Part shown: positions 32,392 to 43,839 of the stretch, in pieces
Position numbering within the stretch: the first letter of the stretch is position 1
Layout: every line of letters begins with the position of its first letter
NCBI GenBank assembly: GCA_015680685.1
Contig: MNCI01037820.1
Coordinates: 396,373 to 460,372, forward strand
DNA length: 64,000 nt
Reading direction: 5' to 3'
From: Gnetum montanum
Taxonomy: Eukaryota; Streptophyta; Gnetopsida; Gnetales; Gnetaceae
Program-made: the position numbers and the translations under genes
The notes under the pieces: generated by a model
What the model was told of the DNA's origin: nothing
Databases searched by the model: none
The model's input: the letters and a program-made list of their open reading frames with translations, nothing else

Positions 32392-34950
32392 ATGTCTTCT
32401 TCTTCATGCAAAAGCACTTCACCACCTAGGACCAACACAAGAGATAGTTGGTGGCACAATACACGTAACTAGGATCCACTAGTTCCTCAATAGTTCCATG
32501 TGGTATATATTCATCATGATGAGTATGTACCCGAATTTACCTTTATTCTCCATCAAGATGAAAAACTGTGTTGGAGAGACTTGAAGAGTAACATACTATT
32601 GCCTGCAGACCGAGTAGTCCCCAACATGCTCCTTCGTGCTCTCGCATGAATAGGCATGTCACAGTTATACGCAGAATATGTTGCATGCGATTGTGACATA
32701 AGGGACTACCATCCCACAGAAGCGCAACGTCAATGAGACTTGCAGTAGGAGAGTTACCATGCGTCTTTGAAGGGTAAATGGCCACATAACGCTCCGCATG
32801 TCTTGAGCAAAATTGAGTGTGATGAACTAGTCTCAACAAGTTCCCCACCAATTGATGTTCCCCCTCCTAAAGATGGTCAAGAGGTGGTGTATTATAACCT
32901 TCACTCCATGGTTTAGAACATTGGTTTTGATCCCCACGAACACCAAGTGTTCAACAAGGAAACACAAACACATGATAAGGGCCGACATTCTGATTGTAAT
33001 CATGATCAAGGATGAGACCACCGAAGAGAAGGTAGGAAACATTTTCATGATGATGGTTCTCCTTCTTCTTCACCTTCATTGTCACATTCATCCTTTCCTT
33101 CAGTATTAGGACGCAGTCATAAGGAACCTAACCATGAGGATAAGGGTAAACAGAGTGAGAAACCTCGACAAGAGAGTTGAGAATGAGGACAAGGGAATTC
33201 TAGAGAATCACGACATAGAAGAAGGGAGAGTAGGGAACCATGTAGACATCACATATGCTATGAATGAAATGGCCACAAAGAACCCCTACTCGCAACTAGA
33301 GTCACATGTTAGACATCACGGAGGTCGTAAGAATTCCCACAAGGCACCAAAAAGATAGCAGGATCAAGAGGTTAGACATGAATAACATCCCACGATTTTA
33401 GGGGGGATACAACGTTGATCCTCAAAACCACTTACAAGAATTTCATGATGCATGTGCCTTGTAGAACATCAAGAACGAATGGCAAAAACTAAAGTTGTTC
33501 CCAAGGACACTAGTAAAAGAAGCAAAAAGTTGGTACTGGTCCTTAGAATTGGAATCCATTCGAAGGTGGAGTACGATGCTAGAACTGTTTAATGATAAGT
33601 ATCAAACATACTCCCGGGTGTCCAACTTGCAAAAGAAAATCCAAGGATGGAAGCAAGGAAATCATGAACCCTTGGATGCTTCCATGGGCCGTTATTATGC
33701 ACTATTACATCATTTCTGGGCCATGGTTATGCATAGCAGGATTAACTATGCCATCTTGTAGATGGACTTAGGTATGAAACTAGGAGAACCCTTGGAACAT
33801 ATGCCCAAGGGAGATTATCAGCGCTTAGGTTCCATTGGGTCCATAGATTGCTGGAGCAAGTAGCCAAGGAAGAAGGATAGCTACGTAAGAGAGAAAGTGT
33901 GGAAGAGTACATCCACGATCCTTCCCTTCAAAAAAGGGGAGTGAGATTCTGTGAGGAGGAGGAAGAGCCACCACTCAAAGAGATGGTGAATAGAAAAACC
34001 TTTCCACTCCAAAAATTAACAATACAAGTGTTGGTAAATGTAGACCAAATGTGGAACTCCCTAGATAGTAGATTTGAAACTGTTCTTAAAATTGTAGAGG
34101 AGTTTAAGGAGTGAGGTAGTGACTATGACAAAAAGAAAAAGAGGAACATGGACAATGCATGTAACAAAGGTAAGGGTAAAATGGACATCATTGAAAAGGT
34201 TGTGGATTTTGATACAGATAATGAAAGTGGATGTGAGATATGCCAATATGATCATCCTAATGGATGTTGCCATATAATCTCACACCTACAAGAGTCTGGG
34301 GTATATGCACTCAACCCACGACTTAACAAACGACAAGCACCCTTACAGTTACCTTATCCCCAAGGTAACCTAAGGTAGCCTCATCAACCTTTAATGTATT
34401 ATCCAAGTGGAACTTCAACAAAACCTATTGAGCAACACCAGCAATGGCAATACCCACAGTCATGGGGGATGCCACCACCAAGGCAATAATACACTTATCG
34501 GTAACCAGATCCATATAGCTACTATGTGCAGCAGCCAATCTCTCCATGTGACTCTGTTGGTCACATGACATCACAACATCACTACCAAGCTCAAGATTAT
34601 TATAGGACTCCTTCTCCTGGGAGAGACAACCCACATACATACCATCCTCCAAACCCATCCACAACTCTCACACAGATAGCTCCATTACCACTTGCTCCAG
34701 CAATGCAAGGGAAACTCCCCACTCAAGCACAACAACGCAATGCTATGAGAGTTGTGAACCTTCAACCCGTTGTTGGTTCTGAAAATTGTACAAAGAGAAG
34801 ACCTTTTTTTAGAACCAATAGTCCAACCAAGCTCTCACAACCACAAGCGGTTGAGTCTCTGAACGCTCCTCCATCAAATAAGGCTTCAGAGCTCCCTTCA
34901 AATCAAAAACAGAGCTCAACACACACGGTTATGTTAACACATGCTGTTAC
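32392..34950 (+). pseudogene. gag of TE-B (Retrotrans_gag plus zinc knuckle), broken
   Basis: ATG at 32392 starts MSSSSCKSTSPPRTNTRD. The capsid-like core is in the open piece 33495-33761: KSWYWSLELESIRRWSTMLE, LFNDKYQTYSRVSNL and HEPLDASMGRYYALLHHF. The zinc knuckle CEICQYDHPNGCC is at 34232-34270 (C-x2-C-x3-H-x4-C). A Pro/Gln-rich tail (34300-34950) follows. The core lies in a different frame from the start, and stops such as TAG at 33364 interrupt it. Strong block-by-block match to gag of TE-1. Confidence 0.88.
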
Positions 34951-34979
34951 TGACTAGATTAAGGAGGGCCACCTTCCCA

Positions 34980-35425
34980 AGAAATTCTTTGACCTTGGAA
35001 GCCATTTAATATATCTCCAAGTCACTGGGAATGAACCATGTAAAGCTCTTTTGGACTCAGGTTTTGGAGTCAACTTAATATCACAAGACATGTATAAAGC
35101 CTAGAACCTTCCTCCACTAAATAAGAGCAATATTAGCTTCGAGTTGGCTGACCAGTCCATCACTGTTCCCTTGGGACTGGTGGAGGACATCATTACCACT
35201 TTGTGTGGGTGGTCATACCCAGCTAATTTCCTAGTGATACAAGTAAACAATGACAAAGGGGACTTCCCAATAATAATGGGAAGGGCATGGCTAAGTACCA
35301 TAAATGCATGCCTAGGAATTTATGATCTTTCTCTAGAAATATCTAAGGAAAACACTTATGGGAAGATCAATAAGAAGAAAGTTCCATGCATCACATATAG
35401 TGATACAAGGTGTGATTGTACATAG
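34980..35425 (+). pseudogene. Retropepsin-like aspartic protease of TE-B
   Basis: Would cleave gag. The catalytic triad region ALLDSGFGVNLIS has DSG intact at 35054-35062. Then ELADQSITVPLGLVEDI, and PIIMGRAWLSTINACLGIYD, the flap-end and second conserved block of plant Ty3/gypsy proteases. One TAG at 35101 interrupts the frame; the piece 35144-35425 is open. Nothing like RT follows. Confidence 0.85.
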
Positions 35426-37753
35426 GAATGTTCAACATTTCCTACATGCAATCAGTGTGCCCAAGAAATTAATATACAAAAGTGCCTGCATGTAGCAACC
35501 ACACAACAAGAAGACACCCAGTGGTTGACAGCTGATCAAGAGAGCAAGTCACCAACGTGCATGGAACTAACTGAGGGAACAATTTGCACTCATGTCGAAA
35601 GCATAGATGCACTAGAGTAAGAGTGTTGCTGACTTTCAAACCTTAACTTGAAAACATCAATTGGGGAAAGTTGGAAACTCCTAAGAAATTCAAACAAATG
35701 CTCCAATAAGAGAATACTAGTCAATGTGCAACAGACCAATCCTTATTATGAATCTAGAACGGTCAATGCACATAGCACATTGGAGAAAGTATGACCACAC
35801 TCATTATTTCGGATCTCCCCTTTTCAAATTAGTCATGGGGGAGATGGCCACCTATGCTGATCATTTGAGACCCTCAGTTCCTTTTTAATTTTTTGTTTTA
35901 CACATTCTTATTTTACAAATTTCTTTAACTTTTCTTGTTTTTTTCTTATTTTCCAACATCGTTCATACTTTTCCGTTTATTTATGTGTTTATTTATTTTG
36001 TTAGGTTTGTCATCTAATAAGTGTTGATGATGGTATGAACTATATTCTATTGGTTGCTAATGTTTGGTTTTTACCTTTGAGTTATTATGTTGATACTAAG
36101 GTATGGTTCTTTTGATATAACAGACAATGAGTCCACATCATCCATACATCGATCAATTTCTATGATCTCTCTTGGCTTGGAATTGTATAGTCACTTTCTT
36201 CAAATAATAAAACTATTAAAGAATTGATGACTGAGCATTTCTCAAACTAAAGAAGGACTCAAGGATTGAAAAGGGTGTGACTTCAAGGGGATTTGATGTA
36301 TTTGTGCTGGCCATTGTCTTGACTGCTTAGATGTTTTCTTCTTGAGTTTTCCTTACCATTATGATGTTGCTCCATTATCAAGAAGCTGAGCTAATAAAAA
36401 ATAATAAGACTTTGCATGGTGTGGTTCTCACGCAAAAAGAAAAAAAATAAAAAAAATGAAGTGAGAATTCAAAGCACATCCCTTAGATGAAATAATCATT
36501 TGGGCTACAAGAACTGGTTATGGAACTAAACACACATGTTCCCTCTAACTAAGGCCCTTTCTCACTTCCTACTTTCTCCTTTTTCATTTCGTCGAAATGG
36601 GGGTGACTTTTTGGCAGAAGCATTCTTGTTACTTCAAGTGGATGGATTGGCCAAATGTGTTAATGCGAAGTCACTGGATCTGGATTGTTTGAGGTTGGAT
36701 TTGGAATGAGATCTACTAAGTCACAGTAACCATTAATACATAAGGGGTTGTACACCACCTTGTTCTTGAGAATCTATTCCATTCTCTTCTTTCCATTGTT
36801 CTTTCTCCATTTTTCACCTCATTGCCGATTGTATCAGTAATCTATATTTTGGTTGATGCATTGTTTTCTTTTTGGTAAACTCTTGTGGTTAAGAATTTAC
36901 CTTTTTTTTCCAAATAAAATTTCTAGAGCCTATAGACTCTTTGAATGCAGGATTGTTAGGGCATTAAGGGCATGAGCCTACTTTGGGGAGGACCCATTGG
37001 CATTCCTATTTGGTGCATCAGTTAATTTCTTTCCTTTAAAAATTTTCGCAATCAACATTTATTTTGTTCATTTCCATATCTAACATCCATTTCATTAGCA
37101 TTGCAGTTGTCTCTTCTTCCCCATCTTTCTTATTCCTTATATTTTCCCATTTTCTGGCTATTGGAGGATCGCTCTTTGTCATGGGGGACCTGGTCCAATA
37201 TTTTTTGGTTTCTCTTAACCCCTACACCTTGGGTAGTCACTAGTGTTATATCTCTAGAATCCACATCAGCCATATCACAACTCAACCAATGGACCTTACA
37301 CCAAAGTAAGGTATCAACTATATTGTGATTCATTTATCCTTGCTAATATAAGACTGTGTTGTGTGTGCAGATGGCAATCATACAACAACAGATTGGATTT
37401 AGAAAGAACACTTAGAATGGATTAGTCCTGGAGTAGTTATGCAAGGAACAAGATTGATGGCACACTTATGGATGGATAATGAAAAGCGCAATCTTGGCAT
37501 TGGCAGCAACAAACTTCTTCTTCTCTCTGTCTCTCTCTTCTCTCTTCTTTCTCAGCTATCAAATAAGGCTAGATGTCAAATGTGTATAGTGTTCACTCTT
37601 GTTATCATGAACACTAATTTGTCATATATTGCAATGATGATCCTTTCACATGTCACCCTATTCACCATTAGTGTCATTTAAGTTAATAATCCCATACCTT
37701 CCCAATATTTTGTAAGAAACTCAAGGACAAGTTTTCATTTAGTCATGGGGGTA
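35426..37753 (+). other. TE-B 3' region without recognisable coding
   Basis: Short ORFs only (75-80 codons at 37101-37328 and 37439-37681), no domain. GTCATGGGGGAGATGGCC at about 35833 resembles GTCATGGGGAAGATGCC of TE-1 at about 6534, and 36955-37005 resembles 7600-7670. A homologue of the second ORF of TE-1 is not clearly visible. Confidence 0.5.
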
Positions 37754-38580
37754 TGATGAGCCACGATATCGTAGATGTGATATCACATTCGCGATATTGA
37801 GTCTGCCCCTGCAATATCATGTACATGATATTGTAACCTACCACAATGTCTATAAATAATAGGTGTCTTTTCCTATTTTAGGCACTTAGATTTAGACCCT
37901 TAACCAAACTCTTATAGTTGTACCATTCTAGAGTTAGAATAATTTCCATGTGCTACAATAGGAGTCTTAAAGTGAACGGATTTTTATTCGAGAAAATTGT
38001 ACCTGAGCACACATTTGTGTACGGAAATAAATACAAACTTTTTGATAAACCTTGCAGCATGTGGACTAAGCTAAATAGTTATTAATTATTGTTGAATGTT
38101 TAAATGCTTTCCTAGTTAATTAATCTCTCTCTCAACCCTTGACTCTCCTAGTTAAGTACACTTAGTACGACCGCTTTGAGCATGTGTGTAGCACTTGGTA
38201 ACCCAGTAATGAATAGCTTTTGGTAATCCCAGTAGCGTTACACTGGTTCAAGATGTGTGCAACAAGTGGGAATGGATACTGGTGCTAGGACAATTAGAAC
38301 TTAGTTAGTGAATAGTTAATGAAAGTTAGTCACTTAGTTCTCTTCACCTTCCGCTATTAGCATAAGACATTAAAAAGATAAAAGACATAAAAATCATATA
38401 CCTCAAGCTTACTTAACCATACAACTACGACAATACAAGTAAGTTTGGGAAGATAACAATTGCTTAACCTTAAGTGTTCCATTAAGGCGCATAAGCACTT
38501 AGTCCTTGGAGTTCGACCAAATTGTACGCGAGACGCTCGTATTCGTATGGTTGAGTGTAGTGGTACCTCGACACTCATCA
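37754..38580 (+). repeat. 3' LTR of TE-B
   Basis: Matches the 5' LTR throughout. The palindromes here are more decayed (for example CGCGATATTG, TGCAATATCA) through CpG-type transitions. TCTATAAATAATAG forms the TATA region near 37851. Confidence 0.93.
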
Positions 38581-38585
38581 ATAGG

Positions 38586-39249
38586 CATTAGAAGCAGTAG
38601 GGCACATGAGGCTCTATTTTTCCTCCCTCCCAATGGTGGTTAGTAGGTGCATGACTCATGATAGTTAGCAGGCAATGTAGATAATGCATGGTGAATGGTG
38701 GTGCATGCAACAATCTCTTGCATGGTTGATGTCAACAACTACAATAGGTAGTCTCTCTCCCACCAATAGAGGTCAAGGAATGGTAATGTTCCCATAGCAG
38801 GAATGAACTCTCTCTCCCTTCCAACAATGAAAATGAACATAGATGGTGCCAAATAATGTGGTAGAAGTAGATGTGTTAACTATCTAGCTAGAAGTGGTAG
38901 AATAGATGTGTCTCTCTCCCCCCTCTCTAGCAATGATTGGGATCTTCCTGCCCAATAGTGGATACCATTGGCAGTCATGGATTGGTAGCAGTAGCAAGGA
39001 CCAAGGAAAAGTTTAAATTTTCTAGTTACCTACTATATTTTCATAAAGTTTTGAAGTTCAATACAGTTATCCAATTTAAATACTTTTGATATTTTTTTGG
39101 TTTGCTTTACTTTTTGAATACCATATAGCTCTCTCCATCTGAGACTATTCCTAGATTTCTGTACGTATACGAGAGGCACCCTAGGTAATAGTCTCCTCAA
39201 ATGAGTTTTTTTCCCCAATGTTGGTGCATCCAAAATTTACACATTAGCA
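38586..39249 (+). repeat. Right LTR of TE-A, second part
   Basis: Resumes after the TE-B target duplication with CATTAGAAGCAGTAGGGCAC, matching about 29316 onward in the left LTR. It keeps GAGACTATT (39141-39149) and AATAGTCTC (39187-39195) and ends CACATTAGCA at 39249. Confidence 0.9.
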
Positions 39250-39642
39250 CATGTATATAAACAAACAACAAGAAATAACATGAATAATGAAGAGTTAGAA
39301 GCATTAAGAAAATGTGAAAGAATTTACAATTCTAATATAAGAAAATGACAAAAACTAATAACGAACACTAATGACAGCCCACCATTTATGACATTGTAAA
39401 GAGAAGAGATTATACTAAATAATTTCACATTAGCAGAGTTTAGTGATGAAATAAATTTACAAAAACTAAAAAAAATACATGAACTCAACCAAACCATGCA
39501 AGAAATAAGCTTTCAAAAAATTTAGAAATTTTAAATATAACAACAAACAAAATATTAGAAATGCTTAATTAAGATTTCAAAATAGTCTACAAACTATTTC
39601 AAATGAATTTGAATGTAAAACATATAATGAAAAAAATTTGCA

Positions 39643-40115
39643 ATGTTACATACTAAGAAAAATAGTATATTTGAATGTCAAAGAGGTAAAAAAGAGAACT
39701 ATCTTAAACATTTTTCTATATCGAATAATATGGATCTTGGAGAACAACCATATGAACTACAAGTGTTAACACAAGTTGAAGAAATGTTACTTGTGAGGCT
39801 CAATCCCATAATTCAAGTTACACATACTTGTGGCGTAAACTAAAATATGAAGGTCATATAATAGGCTTTCCACAACATGTAGAAGAGGTAGCAAAAAACC
39901 TACCTCAAAAATTACAAGAGTTACCATTGATTATTGTTCAAGGAAAAGATCATTTTAGTGGAACATATGATTTTATTGTTAACAAAGCAAGATTACTAGT
40001 AGCATTAAAATTTAAAATTCATTATGATAAGTTTTACCAAGATGTTGAAATAGATTTGGAAAGTATTAAAGAACTTATGGGAAACAATGATGTAAGATTT
40101 ATTGATAAATTTTAA
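39643..40115 (+). pseudogene. Helitron protein, conserved N-terminal domain
   Basis: Two overlapping open pieces in different frames. 39643-39843 has NNMDLGEQPYELQVLTQVEE and MLLVRLNPIIQV. 39828-40115 has KYEGHIIGFPQHVEEVAKNL, LPLIIVQGKDHFSGTYDF, VNKARLLVALKFKI and FYQDVEID. The LTxVEEMLxARxxPI, GHxxxFPQDV and DFxVRRxxVLxAL pattern is standard in Helitron proteins ahead of the Rep domain. One frameshift at about 39835 separates the halves. Confidence 0.85.
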
Positions 40116-40319
40116 ATAATTAATATTAATGAATTAGAAGATGAATCAAATAACATCAAATCAAATATAATAACATTATGATGAAAGTATACTTACATCA
40201 TCTACAATTATGAATACAATTGACTCTAAAATAGAGAATGATCTCATTTAAGCTAGGCTTAACTTACATAAAATTAAAGTTGCAAAAAGTATTAATTAGT
40301 CAACAATAGATAAAACTCC

Positions 40320-41900
40320 ATCAAATGAATATTTTTATCCTAGTTTATTTGATATGGCATTTCCTACTCTCTTTCCTACAAGAAAATGTTATTTCTATGA
40401 CTTAAGAACTAAGCAAGTTTGATTATGAGAATATGTAAAAAATATTTTATTATATAAAGATGGAATATTTACAAGACATCCTAGATTTAGATAATATAAT
40501 TTTAACATGATTATAAGACACCATAGTCTCAATTTTCATTCAATAGAATTTATATCAAATGCCAATGCATATAAATGAGTTAAAAGAATAATTACACAAG
40601 GATACAAGCAAGAGTTTTCCTAATGAAATTGTATGATTTAATTTTACTTTGCAAGGTACACAAGCTTACTCGTCAAAACGTCGCTTACAATTAATATCAA
40701 TGTTGAATCAAATTGGATCTCCTACTATATTTTTCATGTTAAGTGTTGCTGATGTTCATTGGCCTAACTTATATAAACATATGACAAGATTTTTAAACAA
40801 AAATGATTTACAAAAAAGTAAATAACAAATGATTATTGAAAACCCTCATGTCATAACACAATATATGTATTACCATTGCCAATTTTTTTATGAAAGAGAT
40901 TTTGAAGAAAGACATGAAAGTTCTTGATTACTGTTTAAGGTACAAATGGTGATATCGAGGGTCTCCTCACATACATGGCCTTTTGTGGATAGAGAATGCT
41001 ATAAATATAGACATAGTTAATTATTATGATGAGGATGAAGTCAACAAGAAAAAAAAATTTCTCAAATGATTTTGTATATGCATGGAACCCTTAATTTAGC
41101 ATTGCAATGCCATCTTTTAAGGTATCAAATAAGTACATTCCATTGTTATTAATGTTGATATTATGTTAGATTTGATATTGATTTTGAAAATAAATATATA
41201 TACATGCAAATAATTCAAATACATGTCACTCATCATCATATGATAAAGAAGCAATATTTACCAAAGATGTCAATGAAGATTACGTAGAACTAACTAACTT
41301 AGTTCAAAGACATTCAAAATGCAGAAGGGATACTTGTTTATGATTAAAAAATGAAAAATTATATTGCAAGTAATATATCAAAAAGTTTTTTGAAAAAATA
41401 TATTAAACTATTTCAAAAAATTTTAATATCATGTTTACATACTTTGTAGATACAAAGTTCCATAACCTATTCTTGAAACTTTTTCATTGTTATACAAGAA
41501 TTGTGAGTCAAAAGAAACTATATATGAGCCACTATGAAATGATGATAGATTGAATAAACATCATAGACTAACTCTTAAAAAATGAAGAGCTAACATAGAT
41601 TGACAACCTGTCTTGTCAAAACATGCTATTGTGAAGTACATAGCAAAATATGCTACTAAAGCAAAAAAAAAACTTCTAAATCGTAGAATGATATGTTAGA
41701 AAAAATTTATAAAATTAAAAATAGTTACAAATGAATCTAATAATGAAGAATCATATTCATAAGATATTTTGAAAGCATACATAAATAGAGCAACAAACAT
41801 GAGTTGTTTAAACCTTTATGAGGTGACAAAAAAAATATTTACAATTCAAAAAGAAAGTCAAATAAGTTATGGCAACAAAGACAAAAAGAAGTCATAGTTT
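40320..41900 (+). pseudogene. Helitron Rep endonuclease domain (HUH, two Tyr), broken
   Basis: Nicks and joins DNA in rolling-circle transposition. Visible: AFPTLFPTRKCYFYDLRTKQ and IFTRHPRFR (about 40360-40490). The metal-binding HUH box reads HIH in YRGSPHIHGLLW, at 40968-40976. The catalytic pair reads KYIAKYATK, with Tyr codons at 41637-41639 and 41649-41651. Then LNRRMIC and MSCLNLYEV resemble the segment after the Rep domain. Catalytic residues are all still encoded although the frame has many stops and shifts. Confidence 0.88.
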
Positions 41901-42339
41901 AGGTTTATCCTATATTTTATAAAAACCAATTGAGATTCCTATAAAATGGTTATAGTATTATTGAATTCAAATGTTGCTTTATGTTCCATTTCATATATAT
42001 GAAATAGAAATAGGAACAATAGAAGAACAGATAAGAGCTAATTGGAAACAAAAAATTTGAAATAATAACTACTAAAAGCTAAACTAGTGAAGATAAACTT
42101 TGTGAAGATTATGAAGAAAATGTGTATATTGAAAACATAAATCACCTTTAAAATGAATGAGAGATTTTATCAAATTTGCAACCAACATAAGTTTTAAATC
42201 ACACAAAAATAGATATGTTAAGATGAAGACACATAGACATTTGATATTAATGGAACAAAATTGATCAAAATGAAACTAAAACATAATTCAATTTATAAAT
42301 TCCTTGAAAATTTTCAATATTGTTGTTATGATGCAACAT

Positions 42340-43650
42340 AATAAAAATTATCAACAAACATTGAATAACAAACAACAAGAAGTGGTGAATATTATTAAAA
42401 ATTGTTATATTCAAAGTAAAATAAAGGCATTAAAATAATTGAAATTAATAGTACAAGGTAGTGCTAGCATAGAGAAATCTTTTCTAATTCATGCTATTAA
42501 AACAGAAATGTCTACTTTAGCATTTAATAAAAAAATGCCTTTGTTGGTAAAGGCTTCAAAAGGGATTGCAGCTTTTAATATTCAAGCAAAAATAATTCAT
42601 GCTAGTCTAAAACTGTCCATAAAAGGAAAAGGAAAGAAACAATAATATTATTTTACATGAGCTACATAATAATTTTAACAACATAAAATATATCCTCGTT
42701 GATAAGTATAGTTTTATTGGAGCAAGGGTATTAGAAGATATAGATGCAAGACTAGTACAAATATTTCCTCATTGTAATAAAAGTTTCAAAGGTAGGTTAA
42801 TGTCCAAAATATAGCACCATATTACTCTAACGATATTGGAAAAATTTTATGAAATGAGTTTACATCTGTTGTTTTATTAGATAAAATGTTACGACAAAAC
42901 ACACCTACAAAAGAAAAAAGAATTTTTATAAAATTACTAGAAAATGTAAGAACTTGTACACCAAGCTGATTGGGAAATACTAATGAATAGAAGCCAATAC
43001 CAAATATCTATTCAAGGACCAAAGAATTTTGATAATAGTATAAACTTATTTGCAACAAATGATCAAGTAAATGAACATACTAAAAAAATGTTATATAATT
43101 TGGGAAAGCCTATTTGTCAAAGTCTTAGTATTAGTAATTTTTCTAATTAGTACATATCCATGGATAATGAAGATTTGGAAGTAGAAATATTAATCACAAT
43201 TGGTGCTAAAGTAATGTTGATAGTAAGTATATTTACTTGTTATGGTTTGGTAAATGTAACAATTGGAACTATTATATATATATTTTATAGAAATAAAACA
43301 AAGAAACAAGCACTACCATCTTTAGTATTGATTAATTTTCCAAATTATATTGGTCCATCATTTATGTCTTCTTCAAAGGAAATAGTTTCGATAATGACAC
43401 AACAATTTGGTTTAAGAAAAAATTATCATTAAAATTGGCATGGGAACTTACAATACATAAGTTAGAAAGCATGACACTTGACAAAGCTATTGTTGATATC
43501 ACACATATGCAGCAACCTAGATTAGTCTATGTAGCACTTTCTCATGTTAGATCATTATCATGCCTACAAATTTTCCATGTAATTTCTTATGACCAGTATG
43601 AAAAAAAAGAACAAATCAAAATTAGTCCAAAGAAAAATAAATAGAGAAAA
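42340..43650 (+). pseudogene. Helitron Pif1-type helicase domain, broken
   Basis: SF1 helicase half of the Helitron protein. The Walker A region (42451-42480) reads QGSASIEKSF where the family has GxAGTGKS; all three changes fit transitions. Then LLVKASKGIAAFNIQAKIIH, motif II DKYSFIG (family DEYSMIG) near 42701, and NIKYILVDKY before it. The open piece 43160-43432 has GAKVMLIVSI and NVTIGTI. 43435-43644 has MAWELTIHKLESMTLDKAIV and LVYVALSHVRSLSCLQIF, the C-terminal motifs (AxTIHKxQGxT, VALSRVRxLxGL). Order and spacing match Pif1-like Helitron helicases. Confidence 0.88.
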
Positions 43651-43839
43651 TCATCTAAAAAATTTGTTAGAAATAAAAACTTGTAATTCTGCATATAGCA
43701 ATAGGTACAATTTTGAATAATTCATATATGATATTGTGAAATTTAGAAATAAATATTAGTTAATATAAATAATTTTTTATTTATGTATGTTATGAGCAAA
43801 ACTAATATTATGTGAATAACACATCGTCCATTATCTTCA

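Larger units (their letters stand above)
31406..38580 (+). mobile_element. TE-B: LTR retrotransposon with gag and protease, no visible RT
   Basis: LTRs 31406-32243 and 37754-38580, both starting TGATGAGCCACG and ending TCATCA. Perfect target duplications ATAGG at 31401-31405 and 38581-38585. tRNA-Asp-like primer site after the left LTR, CATGGGGGTA before the right LTR. Gag (32392-34950) and protease (34980-35425) are present. No RT, RNase H or integrase appears in the remaining 2.3 kb. Same family as TE-1 by LTR type, primer site, gag and parts of the non-coding middle. It inserted into the right LTR of TE-A and is thus the youngest step of this nest. Confidence 0.93.
28280..39249 (+). mobile_element. 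TE-A: LTR retrotransposon with a 397-bp interior (nested host of TE-B)
   Basis: Left LTR 28280-29970. The right LTR starts at 30368, is interrupted by TE-B, and ends at 39249. Perfect 5-bp target duplications CATGT at 28275-28279 and 39250-39254. Between the LTRs only 397 bp remain, with a primer site (29977) and a purine-rich end before the right LTR (TTTGGGGATTAAG, 30355-30367) but no coding. The LTRs are of the same family as the TE-C LTR, which does carry gag and protease. It is a non-autonomous or internally deleted element that sits in the Helitron Rep gene. Confidence 0.9.
39250..43650 (+). mobile_element. Helitron, Rep/helicase body (decayed autonomous element)
   Basis: Rolling-circle transposon. 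In order: N-terminal basic region, conserved N-terminal domain (39643-40115), Helitron_like_N with HUH motif and two-tyrosine motif (about 40320-41660), and a Pif1-type helicase (42340-43644). An RPA-like gene follows, as in many plant Helitrons. The TC and CTRR ends with 3' hairpin could not be placed, so element limits are unknown. Frames break many times. Confidence 0.88.

Noticed and set aside
34425-34664. 79-codon minus-strand ORF inside TE-B
   Set aside because: Antisense to the Pro/Gln-rich gag tail; no domain.
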